DNA of 29,048 bases from Burkholderiaceae bacterium (GTDB lineage: Bacteria; Pseudomonadota; Gammaproteobacteria; Burkholderiales; Burkholderiaceae). The notes under the pieces were generated by a model. It was given only the letters and a program-made list of their open reading frames with translations. It had not been told where the DNA came from and did no database searches. The translations under genes and the position numbers were made by a program. The first letter of the stretch is position 1. Every line of letters starts with the position of its first letter. Positions 23,659 through 29,048 of the stretch are shown here, one piece after another. The stretch covers positions 1-29,048 of the forward strand of contig JASLEM010000097.1 of assembly GCA_030151165.1 (NCBI GenBank). Direction: 5' to 3'.

Positions 23659-24678
23659 ATGGCCCGCCCCCCGCGCTTGAACGGCCTCGCGGCCGCGATC
23701 GCCGCGCCGTGTCTCGCGCTCTCGTTGCTGGCAGGTTGCGGCGGCGATTCGAGCCCCGCCGCGCCGGCGAGCGCCACCGCGTCGTCCGACGGCACCCGCG
23801 ATGCGACGGCGCTGTCGGCCGCCGCGGACGGATCGGGCGCGCGCCTGTTCATCCCCGACCTCGCGCATCGCGGCCTCGCCACGCTTGCGGTGCCCGAGCC
23901 CGATGCGGGCGAAGTGCTGCCGGCATCGACGCTGAAGGCCACCGCCGCGCTCGGCGCCAACGTGCTGGTGGACGCGGCGCGCGACGAGCTCTATGCGATC
24001 GTCGGGCGGATGATCGTGGTCTACACGGGCGCCGCCACGTTGAAGAGCGACGCCACCCCCGCCCGCAGCTTCGCGCTGCCCGCGACGCTGACCGCGCCGC
24101 ACGCGCTGTGGCTCGACGTCGCGCGCGACGAGCTCTATGTCGGCGGCGACACTGCGCACGGCAACGGCGAGATCGTGACCTATCCGTTCGCGCATACCCT
24201 TCGGGGTACCCCGGCGACGCCGTCGCGCGCGTTGTTCGTCGATCACGGCGTCTCATTCTTCACGCTCGACCCGGTGCGTGACCGCCTGTACGTCGTGAAC
24301 GCCGACGCAGGCGTCCACGTGTTCGCCGACGCGTCGACCGCCAGCGGCCCGCTCGCCGCCGCGACCACGATTCCCGTCCTCGGCTCCGGCCTGGCGGTCG
24401 ATCCGGCGCATGACCGGCTCTACGTCGCCGACCTCTTCGCCGGCCTGATCCTCGTCGACCAGGCGAGTGCGCCCTCGCCCGTGGTCGCGGCGACGATCAG
24501 CATCGACGACGCGCGCTTCGTCTCCGTCGACTCCGCCACCGACCGCGCCTGGGTGTCGGCTGGCGGTGCCCTGTACACCTTCGACCACGCGAGCGCGCTC
24601 ACGTGCGCCACCGTCGTCGGCCTGCCGGCCACGGCGCGCCTGGCCGGCACGACGTTCGGCGCCGTCGCGACGCGCTGA
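23659..24678 (+). CDS. Lipoprotein with beta-propeller-like repeats
   Basis: A 339-aa protein beginning MARPPRLNGLAAAIAAPCLA and ending its leader in the lipobox LLAGC followed by GG. The mature part repeats a pattern D-x-x-R-D-x-L-Y-V/A (DAARDELYAI, DVARDELYVG, DPVRDRLYVV, DPAHDRLYVA, DSATDRAWVS), one per about 45 residues. That is characteristic of NHL/YVTN-type beta-propeller blades. It is therefore probably a periplasmic or outer-membrane-anchored propeller that binds a partner or ligand. AAGGA lies 7 bp before the ATG at 23659. The frame open to 23620 is not needed. A hairpin follows the stop. Confidence 0.8.
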   Translation: MARPPRLNGLAAAIAAPCLALSLLAGCGGDSSPAAPASATASSDGTRDATALSAAADGSGARLFIPDLAHRGLATLAVPEPDAGEVLPASTLKATAALGANVLVDAARDELYAIVGRMIVVYTGAATLKSDATPARSFALPATLTAPHALWLDVARDELYVGGDTAHGNGEIVTYPFAHTLRGTPATPSRALFVDHGVSFFTLDPVRDRLYVVNADAGVHVFADASTASGPLAAATTIPVLGSGLAVDPAHDRLYVADLFAGLILVDQASAPSPVVAATISIDDARFVSVDSATDRAWVSAGGALYTFDHASALTCATVVGLPATARLAGTTFGAVATR

Positions 24679-24686
24679 CGGCACGC

Positions 24687-24701
24687 GGGGGCGAAAGCCC
24701 C
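24687..24701 (+). terminator. Short hairpin GGGGC-GAAA-GCCCC after the lipoprotein gene
   Basis: A 5-bp GC stem with a GAAA tetraloop lies 10 bp after the stop, followed by a second small stem CCCGC-TGGCGGG. No T-run follows, so its efficiency as a terminator is doubtful. Confidence 0.35.
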
Positions 24702-24770
24702 GATACCCGCTGGCGGGCAAAGTCTGCGAGCATGTCGGACTGAGACAGCGACACGAGCGCGGAGCGACAC

Positions 24771-26162
24771 ATGGACATGACCCACGACCTGATCGTCATC
24801 GGTGGCGGATCGGGCGGCGTGGCCGGCGCGCGGCGCGCGGCTTCACTCGGCGCGAAGGTGGCGATCGTCGAGGCCGACCGCGTCGGCGGCACCTGCGTGA
24901 TCCGCGGCTGCGTGCCGAAGAAGCTGATGATGTACGCCGCCGGCTTCGCGCGCCAGTTCGAGGAAGCGAAGGGCTTCGGCTGGAGCGACGTGCAGGCGCG
25001 CTTCGAGATGCCGCGCTGGGCCGACCGCAAGGCCAGCGAGATCGGCCGGCTCGAGCGCATCTACGACGAGATGCTGCTCAACGCGGGCGTCGATCTCGTG
25101 CGCGGGCTCGGGCGCATCACCTCGCCGAACGAGGTCGACGTCGGCGGCCGCCGGCTGGCCGCGCCGCGGCTGCTGATCGCGACCGGCGGCGCGCCGTCGG
25201 CCAGCGCGTTCCCCGGGCTCGAGACGGCGATGACGTCCAACGAGATCCTCGACCTGCGCGAGATCCCGCCGACGCTGCTGGTCATCGGCGGAGGCTACAT
25301 CGCCGTCGAGTTCGCGAGCATCCTCGCGGCACTCGGCAGCACGGTGACGCTGGCCTACCGCGACACCTGGCCGCTGCGCGGCTTCGACGCCGAGCTGCGC
25401 GGCCGGCTGGCGCTGGCGCTCGGCGAACGCGGCATCACGCTGGCGTGCGGCGTCGAGATGACGCGCCTCGAGCGCGGCGGCGACGGCTTCGCGCTGCACC
25501 GCGCCGATGGCAGCGTGCTGCGTGCCGCGGCCGCGCTCAACGCGACCGGACGCACGCCCAACACGCGCGGCATCGGGCTGGACGAGGTCGGCGTGAAGCT
25601 GAACGCGCGCGGTGCGATCGTCGTCGACACCGAGAGCCGCAGCAGCGTGCCGAGCATCTGGGCCGTCGGCGACGTCACCGACCGCGTCAACCTCACGCCG
25701 GTGGCGATCGCCGAGGCGCGCGCGTTCGTGGCCACCGAGTTCGGCAACGACCCGACGCGCGTCGACCACCGCGTCGTCGCCAGCGCCGTCTTCACCGATC
25801 CGCCGATCGGCACCGTCGGCCTGACCGAGCACCAGGCGGCGTTGCGCGGGCCGGTCGACGTCTACGCGGCGGACTTCCGCCCGATGAAGACGGCGTTCAT
25901 CGGCGGCAGCGAGCGCACATACATGAAGCTGGTCGTCGACGGCCTCGACCAGCGCGTGCTGGGCGTGCAGATGATCGGCCCCGAGGCGCCCGAGATCGTG
26001 CAGTGCCTGGCGGTGGCCGTGACCTGCGGCGCGCGCAAGCACGACTTCGACAAGACGATCGCGATGCACCCGACGCTGTCGGAGGAGTTCATGCTGATGC
26101 GCGAGCCGGTGCGCCGAGTGGCGCAGGCGGTGCAGCCGCCGAACCAGGCCGTCGCGACGTGA
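24771..26162 (+). CDS. gor: Glutathione-disulfide reductase
   Basis: This 463-aa flavoprotein disulfide reductase reduces glutathione disulfide with NADPH in the cytoplasm. The FAD motif is IVIGGGSGGVAGARRA and the redox-active pair is Cys42 and Cys47 in GGTCVIRGCVPKK. The NADPH fold is at about 165-215 (LVIGGGYIAVEFASILAALG, then YRDTWPLRGFD, where the basic residues and the RGFD segment are as in Gor). The FAD-contact motif is WAVGDVTDRVNLTPVAI, and the C-terminal HPTLSEEF supplies the catalytic His-Glu. These features favour Gor over lipoamide dehydrogenase or mercuric reductase. GGAG lies about 7 bp before the ATG at 24771; 24777 is an alternative start. It is convergent with the next transporter gene. 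Confidence 0.9.
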   Translation: MDMTHDLIVIGGGSGGVAGARRAASLGAKVAIVEADRVGGTCVIRGCVPKKLMMYAAGFARQFEEAKGFGWSDVQARFEMPRWADRKASEIGRLERIYDEMLLNAGVDLVRGLGRITSPNEVDVGGRRLAAPRLLIATGGAPSASAFPGLETAMTSNEILDLREIPPTLLVIGGGYIAVEFASILAALGSTVTLAYRDTWPLRGFDAELRGRLALALGERGITLACGVEMTRLERGGDGFALHRADGSVLRAAAALNATGRTPNTRGIGLDEVGVKLNARGAIVVDTESRSSVPSIWAVGDVTDRVNLTPVAIAEARAFVATEFGNDPTRVDHRVVASAVFTDPPIGTVGLTEHQAALRGPVDVYAADFRPMKTAFIGGSERTYMKLVVDGLDQRVLGVQMIGPEAPEIVQCLAVAVTCGARKHDFDKTIAMHPTLSEEFMLMREPVRRVAQAVQPPNQAVAT

Positions 26163-26165
26163 CGC

Positions 26166-27869
26166 TCAGGCCGCGGCGCCGTCCGTCGCCGCGCCTTCGC
26201 GCTTCGGCGTGACCCAGCGCTCGAGCAGCGCGAACAGGCCTTGCGCCAGCAGCGCGAGCGCGGCCGACGGCACCGCGCCGGCCAGCAGCAGCGCGTGGTC
26301 GTTCAACGCCAGGCCCGTGACGATGCGCTCGCCGAGGCCGCCGGCGCCGACGAACGCGGCGATCGTCGCGGTGCCCACCGTGATGACGGCGGCGGTCTTG
26401 ATGCCGGCCATGATGGTCGGCGCGGCGAGCGGCAGGTCGATCGCGCGCCAGCGCTGCGACGGCGTCAGGCCGAGTGCGGTGCCGGCCTCGCGCAGGCCGG
26501 CCGACACGCCGCTCAGGCCCGTCGCGGTGTTGCGCACGATCGGCAGCAGCGCGTAGAGCGTCAACGCGACCAGCGCGGGTGCCGTGCCGATGCGCCCGAG
26601 CAGCGGGATCAGGATCGCCAGCAACGCGAGCGACGGGATCGTCTGCAGCAGGCCGGCGACGGCCGTCACGCTGCTCTCGGTGCGCGGCTTCGACGCCGCC
26701 AGCGCGCCCAGCGGCACGCCCGCGAGCGTCGCCAGCAGCACGGCGACCGCGACCAGCAGCAGGTGCTGGCCGAGCAGGCGCGGGAGGTCGTCGGCGAACA
26801 GGCGCTCGACGAATCGGTGCGTGGTGACGGCGTTCGAGGACTCCGTGGGCATTCCCGACGATGTCGACGATGCCGAGCTGGCCGCGGCGATCGGCTCCTT
26901 TGGATCGACGCGGCCGGCGACGAAGTCATGTGCAATCGCGTCGAACGGCTGGTGGCGCAGTTCGGCGCGCGCGTTCATCGCGATCATCGTCGCGACGTCG
27001 ATGCGGCCCGCGAGCGCCGAGACGGCCTGCCACGCGGCCGGGTGGCGCGCGACGGTGTCGAGGCGGTACAGCAGCACCGCGTCGTAGCTCGGGAAGTAGC
27101 CCTTGTCGTCGGCCAGCACGACGAGGTGGCGCGCGGCGATCTGGGCGTCGGTCGTGTAGATGTCGGTCACCGCGATGCGGCCGCTGGCCATCGCGTCGTA
27201 CGACAGGCCGTGGTCGATGCCGATCGGCTTCTGCGCGAGGCCGTAGCGCGCGGACAGGCCCGGCCAGCCGTCGCGGCGGCCCATGAACTCGTGCGACAGC
27301 CCCAGCACGAGCTCGGGATGCTGCGCGAGGTCGCTGATGCGCGAGACGTGCAGGCGCTGGGCGATGTCGGCGGGCATCGCGAGCGCGTAGCCGTTCGAGA
27401 AGCCGAGCGGCACGCCCAGCCCCAAGCCTTGCGACGCGAGCTCGCCGGCGATCGCCTCGCGCGTGCTCGGCGTGCGGTGTCCGAGGATCTCCGCGTCGAT
27501 CGTGCCGAGGTACTCGGGGTAGACGTCGATCGCGCCCTGCTTCAGCGCCTCGAGCAGCACGGCGGTGTTGCCGAGGCCCTGCCTGTGTTCGGCCGGGCCG
27601 ACGGTGGCCGCGGCGAGGCGCACGATCTCGCCGAGCACGTACGATTCGGTGAAGCGCTTGGAGCCGACGACGAACGGCGTCGAGTCGTCGGCCGCGGCCT
27701 TCGCGCCCTTCGCCGCGGAAGCCGGGATCGGCGCGACATGCGCCTTCGCGATCGACGGCGGCACGAAGTTGACCGGGTCGGCGGCGCGCGCCGCGTGCGG
27801 GGCGAGCAGCGCGGCGGGCACCAGCAGGGCGAGGATCCGGAAGGCGGCCTGGAGGCGGGCCAGTCTCAT
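26166..27869 (-). CDS. Glycine-betaine/choline-type ABC transporter: substrate-binding protein fused to permease
   Basis: A 567-aa fusion. A signal peptide-like N-terminus (LARLQAAFRILALLVPAALL) leads to a periplasmic OpuAC-type binding domain (about 65-330: VGSKRFTESYVLGEIV, GAIDVYPEYLGTI, GFSNGYALAM). The C-terminal third is a BPD permease domain (about 360-555) with several membrane helices (HLLLVAVAVLLATLAGVPLG, LLQTIPSLALLAILIPLLG) and the coupling-helix EAA loop (LREAGTALGLTPSQRWRAIDLPL). Fusions of this kind import quaternary amines or osmolytes. No ATPase is adjacent; its neighbours are gor and a methyltransferase, so the energising subunit must be elsewhere. An Ala/Ser-rich linker joins the halves. 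The chosen start at 27869 has a weak ribosome binding site. Confidence 0.85.
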   Translation of the reverse strand: MRLARLQAAFRILALLVPAALLAPHAARAADPVNFVPPSIAKAHVAPIPASAAKGAKAAADDSTPFVVGSKRFTESYVLGEIVRLAAATVGPAEHRQGLGNTAVLLEALKQGAIDVYPEYLGTIDAEILGHRTPSTREAIAGELASQGLGLGVPLGFSNGYALAMPADIAQRLHVSRISDLAQHPELVLGLSHEFMGRRDGWPGLSARYGLAQKPIGIDHGLSYDAMASGRIAVTDIYTTDAQIAARHLVVLADDKGYFPSYDAVLLYRLDTVARHPAAWQAVSALAGRIDVATMIAMNARAELRHQPFDAIAHDFVAGRVDPKEPIAAASSASSTSSGMPTESSNAVTTHRFVERLFADDLPRLLGQHLLLVAVAVLLATLAGVPLGALAASKPRTESSVTAVAGLLQTIPSLALLAILIPLLGRIGTAPALVALTLYALLPIVRNTATGLSGVSAGLREAGTALGLTPSQRWRAIDLPLAAPTIMAGIKTAAVITVGTATIAAFVGAGGLGERIVTGLALNDHALLLAGAVPSAALALLAQGLFALLERWVTPKREGAATDGAAA

Positions 27870-27990
27870 GCGTGCGTCCGCGGGCAGTGGGAGAAGAGGG
27901 CTATCGTCGCATGACGCGTGCCCGAGCGCGCGAGGTGCGCGAAAATGCGGCATTGCCTCGAGACGCCGCCTCCGCTGCGGCGCATGCCCT

Positions 27991-29048
27991 GTGTCTTCCG
28001 TGTCCTCCGATCCTTCCGACCTCGATGCCGCTCCCGCCGTCGCCCTCAACGCCGGCAGCGGCGCGCTGGCCGATCTCGCGCAGCGCGAGCGCTTCCTCGA
28101 CGCCCTCGCCCACGGCCTGGCCGATGGCAGCGTGAGCCGCGTGCTGCTCAGCAAGTCCGTGGCGAAGGGGGACGACCTCGAGCGCGTCACCGCGCGGCCG
28201 CTGGTGCTGCGCGGCGAGGCCTGCCTCAGCTTCGTCTACAAGCACCGCACGAAGGACGTGACGAAGAACGAGTCGGTCGCGCAGGCGCTCGAGACCATCG
28301 CCGCGCTGGTGGGCGCGCGGTTCGCGCACGCGCACCTGTTCGCGCGCGACGCCGAGCTGCAGCTGATGATGAGCCGCAAGGGCCGCTACACGCTGCATCG
28401 CTCGAAGGCGCAGGCCGCCGAGCCGCGCGACGACGCGACGCGCAACGCCGTCGCGGCGGCCGGCGAGGATGACGACGAGACCGGCCACGATCGCAGGAAG
28501 CATCGCTACCTGAGCCTCGACACGCCCTTCCTCGCGGCGCTCGGCGTCACCACCGCGCGCCACGAGCTCGTGCCGGCGATGGCGCGCAAGTGGAAGCAGA
28601 TCAACAAGTTCGTCGAGGTGATGGCGCACGCGCTCGAATCCGCCGGCCTCGGCGCCGACGCGCCGCTCAACATCGTCGACTTCGGCGCCGGCAAGGGCTA
28701 TCTCACGTTCGCGCTGCACGACTACCTGCGGCGCCAGGCGGCCGGCAAGCCGCGCGCGCTGGACATCGTCGGCGTCGAGCTGCGGCCCGACCTCGTGACG
28801 CTGTGCAACGACGCCGCGGCGCGATGCGGGCTCGACGGCTTGCGCTTCGAGGCCGGCGACGTCAGCAGCTTCGTGCCGGAGCGGCTCGACGTGATGATCG
28901 CGCTGCACGCGTGCGACACCGCGACCGACCACGCGCTGCACACCGGCATCCGCGCGGGCGCGTCCATCATCATGTGCTCGCCGTGCTGCCACAAGCAGAT
29001 CCGCCCGCAGATGCAGATGCCGCCGCTGCTCAAGCCGATGCTGCAGCA
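27991..29048 (+). CDS. SAM-dependent methyltransferase (Methyltransf_32 type), 3' end outside window
   Basis: About 352 residues of a cytoplasmic class I methyltransferase are present. After an N-terminal domain of about 200 residues (VLLSKSV, LSFVYKHRTKDVTKNESV, RKHRYLSLD), the SAM-binding motif VDFGAGKGYLTFAL appears, then GVELRPDLV, then LHACDTATDHAL and CSPCCHK. The last two motifs are typical of the Methyltransf_32 / RRNAD1-METTL25-like family, with rRNA or protein as possible substrates. No ATG occurs in frame near the beginning; GTG at 27991 or 28000 is the likely start. The gene runs off the right edge at base 29048. It diverges from the transporter gene with about 120 bp between starts. 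Confidence 0.82.
   Translation, partial: MSSVSSDPSDLDAAPAVALNAGSGALADLAQRERFLDALAHGLADGSVSRVLLSKSVAKGDDLERVTARPLVLRGEACLSFVYKHRTKDVTKNESVAQALETIAALVGARFAHAHLFARDAELQLMMSRKGRYTLHRSKAQAAEPRDDATRNAVAAAGEDDDETGHDRRKHRYLSLDTPFLAALGVTTARHELVPAMARKWKQINKFVEVMAHALESAGLGADAPLNIVDFGAGKGYLTFALHDYLRRQAAGKPRALDIVGVELRPDLVTLCNDAAARCGLDGLRFEAGDVSSFVPERLDVMIALHACDTATDHALHTGIRAGASIIMCSPCCHKQIRPQMQMPPLLKPMLQ

Noticed and set aside
26241..27914. 557-aa plus-strand open frame opposite the transporter fusion
   Set aside because: It is an Arg/Asp-rich low-complexity translation typical of antisense of high-GC genes; the opposite strand encodes a coherent transporter.

Overview
The window comes from a high-GC proteobacterial chromosome, most likely a betaproteobacterium of the order Burkholderiales. 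The evidence is strongly GC-biased third codon positions in the core genes, lipoprotein leaders, and a set of stand-alone LysR, MarR, SDR and GNAT genes. It opens inside the 3' end of gyrB, so it lies close to the dnaA-dnaN-gyrB cluster. The taxon is inferred from style only, without any database match.

Region 1 (about 731-10686) is an accessory island directly behind gyrB, with visibly less GC-rich codon choice than the rest. Each edge carries a pair of short repeats spaced 22 bp apart, and both edges contain a related core (CCATAA-GCTG-GAGA) in inverted orientation. This looks like the ends of a transposon of the IS21/Tn7/Tn5053 type, but no transposase is present. After a few small unknown genes come two divergent units. 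The leftward unit encodes a 73-aa zinc ribbon, a 42-aa one-helix membrane peptide, a GTPase that resembles interferon-inducible immunity-related GTPases (IRG), and a DUF262-DUF1524 (GmrSD-like) protein. The rightward unit encodes a NERD nuclease-UvrD helicase fusion, a 57-aa membrane protein, a YaaW/UPF0174-like protein, a membrane/coiled-coil protein and a WYL-domain regulator. An identical palindrome frame, TGCGAC-N7-GTCGCA, occurs once between the divergent units and once before the 57-aa membrane gene; the WYL protein is the obvious candidate to bind it. I read the island as a candidate, probably undescribed, anti-phage or stress-defence cassette.

Region 2 (about 10800-16880) returns to core-like sequence: an intrinsic terminator, a REC-GGDEF diguanylate cyclase, an unknown 267-aa protein, a GNAT acetyltransferase, a MarR-GNAT fusion with a nested palindromic operator, and a large lipoprotein ending in a strong terminator.

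Region 3 (about 16880-17400) is non-coding and looks like a replication-origin unwinding module: DnaA-box-like sequences, palindromes, a phased CTA/CCA/GTA trinucleotide tract, then an A-rich stretch. Whether it is the chromosomal oriC, a relocated or second origin, or a fortuitous look-alike is open.

Region 4 (17402-29048) holds housekeeping and accessory metabolism: a flavin amine oxidase, a GIN-domain exported protein, a divergent LysR/SDR pair, a pyridoxamine-phosphate-oxidase-like protein, a DTW-domain tRNA modification enzyme, a small Ser/Thr/Asp-rich exported protein, a beta-propeller-like lipoprotein, glutathione reductase, a fused substrate-binding/permease osmolyte transporter without its ATPase, and the 5' part of a SAM-dependent methyltransferase cut by the window end.
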